Below are positions 1-9,528 of a stretch of 64,000 bases of DNA, in pieces (positions within the stretch are counted from its first letter, which is position 1; every line of letters starts with the position of its first letter). The position numbers and the translations under genes are program-made. The DNA is from Roseiarcus sp963809245 (GTDB lineage Bacteria > Pseudomonadota > Alphaproteobacteria > Rhizobiales > Beijerinckiaceae), in contig CAWEIU010000003.1 of NCBI GenBank assembly GCA_963809245.1, forward strand, positions 434,001-498,000, written 5' to 3'. The notes beneath the pieces are model-generated. The model searched no databases. It had not been told where the DNA came from and saw only the letters and a list, made by a program, of their open reading frames with translations.

Positions 1-2388
1 GATGCCCGTCACCAGCGGCTCGAGAATGCGCCGGGCGTTCGGCCCGTTGATTGCGATGGTGGCGTATTGCTCGGTGATCGAAGTGAACCAGACCCGCTTC
101 AGATCCGTCCACTCGGTTTGCAGATAATCCTCCATCACGCCGAACACGCGCGCGGCGCCGCTGCTCGTCGTCGTGAGGTGGAAGCGGTCCTGCGCCAGTC
201 GCATGACGACGCCGTCGTCGTAGATGTAGCCGTCCTCGGTGAGCATGAAGCCGTATCGGCAGCGCCCCACCCCGAGCTTGGCGAAGGAATTGATATAGAG
301 CCGGTTGAGGAACTCGCCGGCGTCGGGCCCGACCACCTCGATCTTGCCGAGCGTCGAAGCGTCCATAATACCGGCGCTGGCTCGGGTCCCCAGGCACTCG
401 CGCCGCACCGTGTCGGCGAGCGTCTCGCCGCTCCTGGCGAAAAAGGAAGCGCGCTTCCAGAGACCGGCTTCCTCGAATTTGGCGCCCTGGCGCGCCGACC
501 AGGCGTGCAGCGGCGTTTCGCGGATGGGATCGTACAATTCGCGCTTGGCGAGCCCCGCCATGGTCGCGAACGTCACCGGCGTATAGGGGAGACGGAAGGT
601 CGTGAGACCGACTTCGGCGATCGGCTTGCCGAGCGCCTCGGCGGCGATCGCCAGCGCGTTCAGATTGGAGAGCTTGCCCTGGTCGGTCGCCATCCCGGTC
701 GTGGTGTAGCGCTTGATGTGCTCGATCGAGCGCATGCCTTCGCGCGTCGCCAATTGGATGTCGCGCGCCGTTACGTCGTTCTGAAAATCGACGAAGGCCT
801 TGGTCAGCTCCTTCTCGCTCGCTCGCGCGGCGATCCCTAGCGCGCCGCCCTTGGCGGGCGGAGCGTTCTCGACTTGCGGCGCGAACGCCGATCCGCCGGC
901 CGCCGCGGCGCCGGCGCTCGCCCCCTCGGCGAGCACGGCTTCGAGATCGAAGACGCCGCAGCACGCGCCCGCCGAGCGCTGGCCGGGGACTGGATCGCCG
1001 GGAAGGAAATTTTGCATGCCCTCGTTGAAGACGACCTTGCCGCGCGACTGCGAATAGAGGTTCACATTCGGCGTCCAACCGCCGCTCATGGCGATGAGGT
1101 CGCAGGCGATCGGTTCGCCCTTCCCAGGCGTTCCGTCGCTCCAGCGCTTGGCCACCAGCGCATGGGTGACGCGAAGGCCGCCGTACGCGCCGACGATCGC
1201 GGCGCTGGTCTCGACGCGGAGCCCGGCGCGGCGCGCCGCCTGAGGCAACGGGCCTTGCGCCTCGGCGCGCAGATCCGCGATCATCGCGATCTCGCAGCCG
1301 GCGGCCGCAAGATCGAGCGCGGCGCGATAGGCGGAATCATGCGCGGTCGCCACGACGATGCGCATTCCCGGTTTGACGCCGTAGCGTGTGACCAGCGTCC
1401 GCGCCGCGTCGGCGAGCATGACGCCGGGCCGATCGTTGTTCGGGAACACCAGCGGCCGTTCGTGCGCTCCCGTCGCGAGCACGACCTCCTTGGCGCGCAC
1501 CTGCCAAAGCCTTTCGCGCGGCAGGCGCGGATCGGGATTGGCGAGATGGTCGGTGAGGCGCTGCTGGCCGGCGAGGAAGTTCTGCGCGTAATAGCCGAAG
1601 ATTTGCGTGCGCGGCAGCAGCCGCACGCGCGGCGCGGCGGCAAGCTCGGCGAGGGCGGCGGTGAGCCAATCCGCGGCGGCGGCGCCGTCGATGGTCGCGT
1701 TCCGCTCGGCGAGCAGCGAGCCGCCGAACTCCGGCTGTTCGTCGAACACCATGACCCGCGCGCCTGCGCGACTCGCCGCCAGTGCGGCCGCCAAGCCGGC
1801 GGGACCCGCGCCGGCCACCGCGACGTCGCAATGGGCGTATTCGAACGCGTAGTGGTCGGGGTCGGCCTCGCGCGGCGCTTCGCCAAGACCCGCGGCGCGG
1901 CGGATCGCCGGCTCGTAAACCCTCTCCCAGGCGCCTTTCGGCTGCATGAAGGTCTTGTAGTAGAAGCCGGCGGGAATGAACGGCGCGAACACGCTGTTGA
2001 CCGCCAGCGCGTCCCATTCCAGCGAGGGCCAGGCGTTCTGGCTCGTGGCGCGCAGGCCGTCGTAGAGCTCGATTTGCGTCGCCCGGAGATTAGGCGTCAC
2101 GCGGCCCTTGCCGGCGTCGACGGCGACGAGGGCGTTGGGCTCGTCCGAGCCCAGCGACAGCACGCCGCGCGGACGGTGATATTTGAAGGAGCGCCCCATC
2201 AGATGGACGCCGTTGGCCAGAAGGGCCGAAGCGAGCGTGTCGCCCGCGCAGCCGGTATAGGCCTTGCCGTCAAAGGTGAAACGTAGCGGCTTGGCGCGAT
2301 CCACGCGGCCGCCTTGGCTCAATCGAAACGCCCCTCTCATCGACCCCTCGCCTGCCTCCCGAGCGCGGGCGGTCATTGGATCGGCCAT
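1..2388 (-). CDS. soxA: Sarcosine oxidase alpha subunit, 3' end cut off by window edge
   Basis: The large subunit of heterotetrameric sarcosine oxidase oxidises sarcosine to glycine and passes the one-carbon unit to tetrahydrofolate. The frame is open for 796 codons and runs off the left edge, so roughly the last 200 residues of a usual ~1000-residue protein are missing. Seen in order: an N-terminal region with a conserved Cys and the FKYHRPRG signature; a dinucleotide-binding GAGPAGLAAA near residue 187; a second nucleotide-binding region; and the beginning of a GcvT-like folate-binding domain ending at the edge (AINGPNARRIL). The ATG at 2386-2388 follows an AGGGAG ribosome site about 6 bases away. 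The divergent neighbour is nfuA, so soxB and soxD do not lie upstream. They could lie beyond the left edge or elsewhere. Confidence 0.9.
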   Translation of the reverse strand, partial: MADPMTARAREAGEGSMRGAFRLSQGGRVDRAKPLRFTFDGKAYTGCAGDTLASALLANGVHLMGRSFKYHRPRGVLSLGSDEPNALVAVDAGKGRVTPNLRATQIELYDGLRATSQNAWPSLEWDALAVNSVFAPFIPAGFYYKTFMQPKGAWERVYEPAIRRAAGLGEAPREADPDHYAFEYAHCDVAVAGAGPAGLAAALAASRAGARVMVFDEQPEFGGSLLAERNATIDGAAAADWLTAALAELAAAPRVRLLPRTQIFGYYAQNFLAGQQRLTDHLANPDPRLPRERLWQVRAKEVVLATGAHERPLVFPNNDRPGVMLADAARTLVTRYGVKPGMRIVVATAHDSAYRAALDLAAAGCEIAMIADLRAEAQGPLPQAARRAGLRVETSAAIVGAYGGLRVTHALVAKRWSDGTPGKGEPIACDLIAMSGGWTPNVNLYSQSRGKVVFNEGMQNFLPGDPVPGQRSAGACCGVFDLEAVLAEGASAGAAAAGGSAFAPQVENAPPAKGGALGIAARASEKELTKAFVDFQNDVTARDIQLATREGMRSIEHIKRYTTTGMATDQGKLSNLNALAIAAEALGKPIAEVGLTTFRLPYTPVTFATMAGLAKRELYDPIRETPLHAWSARQGAKFEEAGLWKRASFFARSGETLADTVRRECLGTRASAGIMDASTLGKIEVVGPDAGEFLNRLYINSFAKLGVGRCRYGFMLTEDGYIYDDGVVMRLAQDRFHLTTTSSGAARVFGVMEDYLQTEWTDLKRVWFTSITEQYATIAINGPNARRILEPLVTGI

Positions 2389-2528
2389 GACAACTCCCTG
2401 CTTTGAAGACAATGTAACGTCATGCGCCGGCAAGTGGGAACCGCTTTTTCGCGAGGCCTGCGCGAGAAAATGGATGGCGGCGTTGCGGCCCTCGAGCCGA
2501 ACTTGCGAAACCCCACATCCAGGCCTAT

Positions 2529-2544
2529 GTGACTGCCTAGTCAC
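2529..2544. promoter_or_regulatory. Inverted repeat upstream of nfuA
   Basis: GTGACT-GCCT-AGTCAC is a perfect 6-base inverted repeat 21 bases before the preferred nfuA start, inside the soxA/nfuA divergent region (2389-2565). It could be an operator or a 5'-UTR hairpin. No known regulator consensus was matched. Confidence 0.3.
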
Positions 2545-2565
2545 TCTTTGCCCGAGGATCCGGCT

Positions 2566-3120
2566 TTGTTCATCCAGACGGAAGCCACGCCTAATCCTGC
2601 GACGCTCAAGTTCCTGCCCGGCCGTCAGGTGCTGGAGGCGGGTACGTTCGAGGCGCGCGACGCCGCCGAAGCCGAGCGGTCGCCGCTTGCGAAAGCGCTG
2701 CTGGAGCTGCCCGGCGTCGGCGGGGTGTTTCTCGCGCCCGATTTCATCTCGGTGACCAAGACCGAGGGCGAATGGCAGCACCTGCGCCCGGCGGTGCTCG
2801 GCGTCGTCACCGAATTCTTCCTCTCCGGCGCGCCGATTCTGAGTGGCGAGAGCGCCGCCGCCGACGAGGAGTTCTTCGGATCGGAAGACGCCGAAACGGT
2901 CGAGACGATCAAGGAGCTGATCGAGACGCGCGTCCGCCCCGCAGTGGCGGGCGACGGCGGCGACATCACCTTCAAGGGTTTTCGCGACGGCGTCGTCTAT
3001 CTCGGCATGAAAGGCGCCTGCTCCGGCTGCCCGTCCTCGACGGCGACCCTCAAGCACGGCATCCAGAACCTGCTCCAGCACTTCCTGCCCGATCAGGTGA
3101 AGGCGGTCGAGCAGGTCTGA
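2566..3120 (+). CDS. nfuA: NfuA-type Fe-S cluster scaffold/carrier protein
   Basis: A cytoplasmic carrier that receives iron-sulfur clusters and hands them to apo-proteins. The N-terminal half carries the Nfu signature (FIQTEATPNPATLKFLPG) and the C-terminal NifU-like domain has the cluster-binding CSGC at residues 152-155 of 184. The TTG at 2566 is chosen because a GAGGA ribosome site sits 7 bases upstream and because family members start with F/M-I-Q-T-E. The in-frame TTG at 2548 would place that ribosome site inside the coding region. The gene is divergent from the sarcosine oxidase gene. A stand-alone housekeeping role is likely. Confidence 0.93.
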   Translation: MFIQTEATPNPATLKFLPGRQVLEAGTFEARDAAEAERSPLAKALLELPGVGGVFLAPDFISVTKTEGEWQHLRPAVLGVVTEFFLSGAPILSGESAAADEEFFGSEDAETVETIKELIETRVRPAVAGDGGDITFKGFRDGVVYLGMKGACSGCPSSTATLKHGIQNLLQHFLPDQVKAVEQV

Positions 3121-3164
3121 GGGCCGCGAACCGCCAAAAATGCAGCCAGCAATTCGGGGCGGTC

Positions 3165-4139
3165 GTGGCGAGGTTCATCATCACCGTCCGCTCAATCGAA
3201 GCCGGCGCCTTCGGCGGCGGCCTGGGCAGGATTCGCTATCTCAGCGTTCCCGACGAAACGGCGCCTGCTCCGGCGGATGAAGTGACGCGACGGGCTTGGC
3301 TCGCCGCGATCATGGCGACCTTCACCTCCGAGCCGGCAGCGAGGGGAACGCCGCCGCTGATTACGGGAGACGCCCTCTTCATTGTCCATGGCTTCAATGA
3401 AGGGGCCGCCGACGTCGCCGCTTTGCACGACCTCATCGGCAAAGGCTTGGCCGCGAGCGGCGGCGGCTACGCGCCGACCCTGATCAGCTTCGACTGGCCC
3501 TCGGAGGGCTCCCCTTTCGCCTACCTCCCCGACCTCGACATGGCCGCCCGGACCGCCATCGATCTGGTCAACGCCGCCGTCCGACCGCTTTTGCGTGCCC
3601 AAATGCCGAATTGTCAGGTCAGGATCAACGCGCTCGCCCATTCGATGGGAGCCTTCGTGCTCCGCGCGGCGCTCGGCCACGCCGACGATGGGGACGTCAC
3701 CGGAAGCGACTGGATGCTCGGCCAACTCGCGCTGGTCGCCGGCGACGTCGAGGCCTCGGCCTTCGCGTCGGGCGACAAGGACACCCAGAGCATGATGGGC
3801 CGCGCCTATCGGCTGACCAACTATTTCAACCGATATGACGAGGTGTTGCAGATTTCCAACGCGAAGCGGGCTGGCGTCGAGGAGCGCGTCGGCCGCATCG
3901 GCCTCCCGCAAGGCGCGCCGTCTTCGACGGTGAATGTGGACTGCTCGGGCCGCTTCGCCGCCTTGCCCCCGTCCGATCCGCTCGATCCGATCAAGGCTGC
4001 CGAGTTTTCGCACGGCTGGTATTTCAGCGATGCCAATTTCTATCGCGACTTGGCGCAGACGCTGAAAGGCGCCGTCGATCGAAACGTGGTCGCGATGCGC
4101 ACGGCGGGAAGCGGCGGCGCCTTCGCGCTGGCGGTGTGA
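3165..4139 (+). CDS. Alpha/beta-fold hydrolase, DUF900-like
   Basis: A predicted serine hydrolase of 324 residues. It contains FIVHGFNE (the usual strand-3/oxyanion region of DUF900 proteins), SFDWPSEGSPFAYLPD, and the nucleophile elbow AHSMGAF, matching G/A-x-S-x-G with Ser as nucleophile. A C-terminal HGWY may hold the catalytic His. There is no signal peptide, so it probably acts in the cytoplasm. The start is GTG at 3165, behind a GGGGCGG stretch. In-frame codons continue upstream but run through nfuA in another frame and are not coding. The gene is 44 bases downstream of nfuA and convergent with lolD. The substrate is unknown. Confidence 0.8.
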   Translation: MARFIITVRSIEAGAFGGGLGRIRYLSVPDETAPAPADEVTRRAWLAAIMATFTSEPAARGTPPLITGDALFIVHGFNEGAADVAALHDLIGKGLAASGGGYAPTLISFDWPSEGSPFAYLPDLDMAARTAIDLVNAAVRPLLRAQMPNCQVRINALAHSMGAFVLRAALGHADDGDVTGSDWMLGQLALVAGDVEASAFASGDKDTQSMMGRAYRLTNYFNRYDEVLQISNAKRAGVEERVGRIGLPQGAPSSTVNVDCSGRFAALPPSDPLDPIKAAEFSHGWYFSDANFYRDLAQTLKGAVDRNVVAMRTAGSGGAFALAV

Positions 4140-4149
4140 GGCCGCGCCC

Positions 4150-4831
<682 letters not shown>

Positions 4832-4839
<8 letters not shown>

Positions 4840-6137
4840 ATCGCAGGGCCTCGACCGGATCGAGCCGCGCCGCGCGCCAGGAGGGATAGATCGTCGCAGC
4901 GAACGAGAGGAACAACGTCATCAGCACCACCGCGACCACGTCGTGCGTCTCGACGCGCGAAGGCAATTGCGAGAGGAAGTAGAATTCGGACGGGAACAGA
5001 TTGACGCCGAGCAGCCAGCTCAGGCCCTTGCGGATCGCCTCGACATTGTGCGCGATGAGGAGGCCGAGCGCGAGCCCGCAGGCGGTGCCGACGACGCCGA
5101 TCGTCGCGCCGGTGATCAGGAATATGCGCATGATCGCGCCGCGCGTCGCCCCCATCGTGCGCAACACCGCGATGGCGCGCGCCTTGTCCTGCACCAGCAT
5201 GATCAGGCCGGAAATGATGTTCAGCGCGGCAACCAGAACGATCAGCGTGAGGATCGAGAACATCACATTCGCCTCGACGTTGAGCACGTCGAAGAAGTTC
5301 TTGTTGAGCTGGCGCCAGTCGGTGTCGATCATCGGCCGCTGCTCGGCGGCGCTGATCTTATCACGCAAGGCGTCGATATGGTCGGGATCGTCGACGTAGA
5401 CTTCGATGACGTTGGCCTGGCCGTCGAGATTGAAATAGGACTGCGCCTCGGGGAGCGGCATGAAGACGAAGGTTCCGTCGAACGTCGCCATGCCGATCTG
5501 GAAGATCGCGGCGACGGTGTAAGCCTTCATGCGCGGGGTGACGCCGAACGGCGTCTGCACGCCGCGCGGCGAGATCAGCGTGATCTTGTCGCCGACCCGC
5601 AGGCTGAGGTGCTCGGCGAGCTTGGAGCCGATGGCGACGCCCTGGCCGGCGTCGAAGTTGGCGAGCGAGCCTTGGATAATATGCGCGGCGACGCCGGGAA
5701 GACGCTCGAGATCGGCTTGGCGGATGCCGCGAACCAACGCGCGCCGAGGAGCCGAACGGCGTCGTGGAGAAAGCCTGGCCCTCGACCAGCGGGAGCGCCA
5801 GCGTTACGCCGGGAACTTTGCTGACGCGCTCCGTCACCGCGTCGTAATCGGTAAGCGGCGTCTCGACCCCTTGCAGGAACATGTGGCCGTTGAGGCCGAT
5901 CATCTTTTCCATCAGATCGTGACGGAAGCCGTTCATGACAGCCATCACGACGATCAGCGCGGCGACGCCGAGCACGATGCCGAGAAAGGAGAAGCCGGCG
6001 ATCACCGAGATCGAGCCATGGGCGCGCCGGGCCCTGAGATAGCGCAGCGCGACCATCCACTCGAAAGCGGAGAACGGCCGGGTGGCGGCGCGCGGGGCGG
6101 CGTGTGCGGCCGTGGATTCGAGCGCGGAGACGGTCAT
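4832..6137 (-). CDS. lolC: Lipoprotein-releasing permease LolC/LolE family (one frameshift)
   Basis: The membrane partner of LolD. The N-terminal part (from 6137) has FEWMVALRYLRARR, the usual cytoplasmic start of LolC/E, then a first membrane helix (GFSFLGIVLGVAALIVVMAVMN in two parts) and the beginning of the periplasmic domain. The reading frame breaks near 5735-5745 (PFGSSA, then resuming as LVRGIRQADLERLPGV). The rest is intact: periplasmic domain, three C-terminal membrane helices and the ending RLDPVEALRYE typical of FtsX-type permeases. One extra base or two missing bases in a GC-rich run (GGCGCGCG) explains the break. Because the gene should be essential, a sequencing indel is more likely than a pseudogene. 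Confidence 0.88.
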
Positions 6138-6149
6138 CGGCGAGCGCCC

Positions 6150-6262
6150 TCATCCGGCCGCTTCGCGGCCACCTTCTCCCGCACGCGGGAGAAGCGCGCC
6201 TCTCCCGCGCGCGCCCGACAAACGCTACGCGTGTGCGGCGGAGAGAGGCTGGGGTGAGGGAG
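6150..6262. repeat. Palindromic mosaic element between lolC and proS
   Basis: The 154-base spacer between proS and lolC holds nested short palindromes: CGGCCGCTTCGCGGCC, CTTCTCCCGCACGCGGGAGAAG and CTCTCCCGCGCGCG. The same style of element (CTCATCCG...CTTCTCCC...GGGAGAAG) recurs at 40891-40920, 48360-48410 and 50225-50395. It resembles the interspersed palindromic repeats common between genes in Rhizobiales. Here it would be transcribed inside the proS-lolCD unit and may act as an RNA processing or attenuation signal. Confidence 0.6.
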
Positions 6263-6291
6263 CGCGCTAGTAGCGACCGCCATCTTTTTCC

Positions 6292-7620
6292 TCACGCCTT
6301 CCCGCTCAACCTCGCGATCGCCGCGTCGACGCTGACGAGTTCGCGCTCGCCGCTGCGCCGGTTCTTGATCTCGACCTGGCCGTCGCCGAGGCTCTTGGGC
6401 CCGACGATGACCTGATTGGGCAGGCCGATGAGGTCCATCGCGGCGAATTTCGCGCCGGGGCGCTCGTCCCGGTCGTCGTAGAGGACATCGACGCCCGCCT
6501 TGCCGAGGTCGGCGTAGATGCGCCCGCAGGCGCCGTCGCAGGCCGCGTCGCCGACCTTGAGATTGATGAGGCCGACGGAGAACGGCGCGATCGACTCCGG
6601 CCAGATGATCCCGGCTTCGTCGTGGCCAGCCTCGATCAACGCGGCCGCGAGGCGGCTCGGGCCGATGCCGTAGGAACCCATGTGAACAAAATGCTCCTTC
6701 CCGTCGGGGCCGTTGACGACCGCCTTCATCGGCAGGGAGTATTTGGTTCCGAAGTAGAAAATATGGCCGACCTCGATGCCGCGCGCGGAAATGCGCTCTT
6801 CCGGCTTGAGCGCTTCGAAGGCGCCGACGTCGTGCTTCTCGGAGGTCGCGGCGTACAGCGAGGTCCATTTGTCGAACACGCCCTGCATCGCGCTCACGCT
6901 GTCGAACTCGATCGACTCGGCCGGCGGCGCGAATTGCAGATAGTCCTTGTGGCAGAACACCTCGCTCTCGCCGGTGTCGGCGAGGATGATGAATTCGTGG
7001 GAGAGATCGCCGCCGATCGGGCCGGTGTCGGCGACCATCGGGATGGCGGTGAGGCCGAGCCGAGCGAAGGTGCGCAGATAGGCGGTAAACATCTTGTTGT
7101 AGGAGTGGCGCGCGCCCGCGGCGTCGAGATCGAAGGAATAGGCGTCCTTCATCAGGAACTCGCGGCTGCGCATCACGCCGAAGCGCGGGCGGACCTCGTC
7201 GCGGAATTTCCACTGGATGTGATAGAGATTGAGCGGCAAGTCCTTGTACGAGCGGACATTGGCGCGGAAGATCTCGGTGATCATCTCCTCGTTGGTCGGC
7301 CCGAACAGCATGTCGCGCTCGTGGCGGTCGCGGATGCGCAGCATCTCCTTGCCGTAGTCGTCGTAACGGCCGGATTCGCGCCACAGATCCGCCGACTGCA
7401 CGGTCGGCATCAGCAATTCGATCGCGCCGGCGCGGTTCTGCTCCTCCCGGACGATCGCGCTGATCTTGCTGAGCACGCGCAAGCCGAGCGGCAGCCAGGC
7501 GTAGATCCCCGCCGCCTCCTGGCGGATCATGCCGGCGCGCAGCATCAGCCGGTGCGAGGCGATCTCCGCCTCTTTCGGCGTTTCCTTCAGGATCGGCAGG
7601 AAATAGCGAGACAAGCGCAT
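6292..7620 (-). CDS. proS: Prolyl-tRNA synthetase (short alphaproteobacterial type)
   Basis: Charges tRNA-Pro in the cytoplasm. At 442 residues it lacks the large editing insertion of the E. coli enzyme, as is normal for alphaproteobacteria. Class II motifs are visible: LPLGLRVLSKI and IVREEQNRAG near the N terminus, GPTNEE, then FRDEVRPRFGVMRSREFLMKDAYSFD. A C-terminal anticodon-binding domain ends the protein. The ATG at 7620 (MRLSRYFLPILKETPKEAEIASHRLM) matches family starts, and the open frame upstream of it is not coding. The gene heads the proS-lolC-lolD unit and faces a divergent CYTH-CHAD gene across a 207-base region that must hold both promoters. Confidence 0.95.
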   Translation of the reverse strand: MRLSRYFLPILKETPKEAEIASHRLMLRAGMIRQEAAGIYAWLPLGLRVLSKISAIVREEQNRAGAIELLMPTVQSADLWRESGRYDDYGKEMLRIRDRHERDMLFGPTNEEMITEIFRANVRSYKDLPLNLYHIQWKFRDEVRPRFGVMRSREFLMKDAYSFDLDAAGARHSYNKMFTAYLRTFARLGLTAIPMVADTGPIGGDLSHEFIILADTGESEVFCHKDYLQFAPPAESIEFDSVSAMQGVFDKWTSLYAATSEKHDVGAFEALKPEERISARGIEVGHIFYFGTKYSLPMKAVVNGPDGKEHFVHMGSYGIGPSRLAAALIEAGHDEAGIIWPESIAPFSVGLINLKVGDAACDGACGRIYADLGKAGVDVLYDDRDERPGAKFAAMDLIGLPNQVIVGPKSLGDGQVEIKNRRSGERELVSVDAAIARLSGKA

Positions 7621-7827
7621 GGGATTGGACTCAAGGCGAGCGATCGGGCCGTCGGACGCGATTCGACTTGCGCGAAAATTGCGCACGAGTGGCCTTATGG
7701 CCTCATCGGCTCGCAAAGGGCAAGTCGGAGCGCCTGTCTGGCGGACGCTCACGCGTTCGTGATAGCCTGCCGACACCGCACAGGCGAGCCCTCCCGCGCT
7801 AATCGCAACAAGCATTTAGGGTGTCAT

Positions 7828-9372
7828 ATGAGCGAGCAGGAACGCGAGCTGAAATTTGACATCGATTTGAAGGACATTGCGACGCTCGAGGCTCACCCGC
7901 TGCTCAAGCGGGCGGAGAGTTCCGACCGCAAACATCAGCGCTCGGTCTACTTCGACACCGACCACGACGACCTTTGGCAAGCGGGAGCCGTCGTGCGCGT
8001 CCGTTACGAGGGCGGGCGCAAGGTGCAGACCGTCAAGAGCGGCGGCGTCGCCGTTGCGGCGACGGAGCGAGACGAGGAAGAGCGGGACATTGACGGCGAC
8101 TTTCCCGACCTCTCGGGGATGCGCGCCGCCGGGCTGGCGCGGCTGTTGAAGAAGCGCAAAATCCGCGATCGCCTCGCGCCTAGATTTGAAGTCGACGTCG
8201 ACCGCGAGACCTGGACCTTGCGCGAGAATTCCGTCGAGCTCGAAGTGGCGCTCGACCGCGGCAAGGTCGCCGCGGGGGTCGCCGCGAGCGATTTGTGTGA
8301 GGTCGAGGTCGAGCTGAAGCGCGGCGACGTCGCTTCGCTTTATGAGACCGCGCGACGCCTCGGCGCCGATGTGCCGCTCCGTCTCAATCTCGTCAGCAAG
8401 GGCGAGCGCGGCTATCGACTGCTGCACAACGATTGGGATCGGCCGCAGAAGGCTTGGCCGGTTCCCCTCAAGCGCGGCATGACGACCGCTGACGCTTTGC
8501 GCATGATCGCCGCCGAATGCATGAAGCAGTTCCTCCTCAACGAGCGGCTGCTGCTGCGCAAAAACACCGGCGCCGAGGTCGTTCACCAAGCGCGCGTCGC
8601 CATTCGCCGCCTGCGGGCGGGGTTCACCTTCTTCAAGAAACTGGTCGGCGACGAGCAATCGGCCTCGATCAAGCGCGAGCTCAAATGGATATCGGACCTG
8701 CTGGGCGAGGCGCGCGATCTCGACGTCCTCAAGTCGGATATCGTTGATCCAGCGGACAGCACGCCACCGGGCCGTGAGGCCCTCGCCGCGGAGGTGGAGC
8801 GTCGTCGCCTGACCGCCTACCAGAGACTCACGGAGGCCCTCGGCTCGCCACGCTATCGCCGATTGCTGTTCGACTTCGCGGAATGGATGGACGAAGGCGC
8901 ATGGCGCAAGCAATCGGACGATTCCGCGATCCATGAGCCGATCGAGGATTTCGCCGCGGACGAATTGAAGCGCCGCACCCGCAAGCTGCTGAAGCGCGCC
9001 CTCCATCTCGAGGAGCTCGACGACAGGGCGCGTCACCGTGTTCGCATCGACGCCAAGAAGCTTCGCTACATCACCGAGTTTTTCGCCGCTGTCTTTCCCT
9101 CCCGCCAGACGCGGCATGAGAAGTTCCGCGACTTTCTCGAGGACATGCAGACGGCGCTCGGCGAGATCAACGACCGCGTATGGGCGCACGACTTCCTCGC
9201 CAGCCTCGCCCAGGAGGTTCCGCGTCGCGACAAGAAGGACGGCAAATCCGTGATGCTGTTCGCCGCCGGCGAGATCGGCCGCGACCTCGAACGGACCGAC
9301 AAGGACAAACTGGTGCGCCGCGCAAGCAAAGCCGCGCAAAAGCTCGCAAAGCTGGCCCCGTTCTGGCGATAG
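7828..9372 (+). CDS. CYTH-CHAD domain protein, probable inorganic triphosphatase
   Basis: A 514-residue protein with an N-terminal CYTH domain (ERELK at residues 5-9 matches the ExExK signature of triphosphate-tunnel enzymes) and a C-terminal CHAD domain from about residue 225. The CHAD domain has its conserved histidines (EVVHQARVAIRRLRAG, RHRVRIDAKKLRYITEFF). Family members hydrolyse tripolyphosphate, and CHAD domains bind polyphosphate. The ATG at 7828 follows AGGG. The long open frame before it is antisense to proS and is excluded. The C terminus is Lys/Arg rich, suiting polyanion binding. It may link to phosphate or polyphosphate storage. Confidence 0.88.
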   Translation: MSEQERELKFDIDLKDIATLEAHPLLKRAESSDRKHQRSVYFDTDHDDLWQAGAVVRVRYEGGRKVQTVKSGGVAVAATERDEEERDIDGDFPDLSGMRAAGLARLLKKRKIRDRLAPRFEVDVDRETWTLRENSVELEVALDRGKVAAGVAASDLCEVEVELKRGDVASLYETARRLGADVPLRLNLVSKGERGYRLLHNDWDRPQKAWPVPLKRGMTTADALRMIAAECMKQFLLNERLLLRKNTGAEVVHQARVAIRRLRAGFTFFKKLVGDEQSASIKRELKWISDLLGEARDLDVLKSDIVDPADSTPPGREALAAEVERRRLTAYQRLTEALGSPRYRRLLFDFAEWMDEGAWRKQSDDSAIHEPIEDFAADELKRRTRKLLKRALHLEELDDRARHRVRIDAKKLRYITEFFAAVFPSRQTRHEKFRDFLEDMQTALGEINDRVWAHDFLASLAQEVPRRDKKDGKSVMLFAAGEIGRDLERTDKDKLVRRASKAAQKLAKLAPFWR

Positions 9373-9404
9373 CGCCAAGACGCGCCAGGGTCTGAACCGT
9401 CCCA

Positions 9405-9493
9405 GTCATTGCGAGCGAAGCGAAGTAATCCATTTGCGCCGGCTATGCCAGCGGAGGAATGGATTGCTTCGTCGCTCCGCTTCTCGCAATGAC
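9405..9493. repeat. 89-base interspersed repeat, copy 1
   Basis: The element is bounded by the perfect inverted repeat GTCATTGCGAG / CTCGCAATGAC and contains a second inner pair, GAAGTAATCCA / TGGATTGCTTC with one mismatch, so the whole unit can fold into a long hairpin. A second copy of exactly the same length and orientation lies at 18469-18557, with about 78 of 89 positions identical by eye. Both copies lie between convergent genes. This family of repeats (CATTGCGAGCGAAGCGAAGCAATCC type) is familiar from many alphaproteobacterial genomes. Confidence 0.85.
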
Positions 9494-9528
9494 GATCTAA
9501 CGTTAATTGCGGACGGCTCTGGCCGCCC

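Noticed and set aside
67..2286. Long + strand open frames over the first 2.3 kb
   Set aside because: They are antisense to the sarcosine oxidase gene, His/Arg/Gly-rich and without any domain; the minus strand gives a continuous match to a known family.
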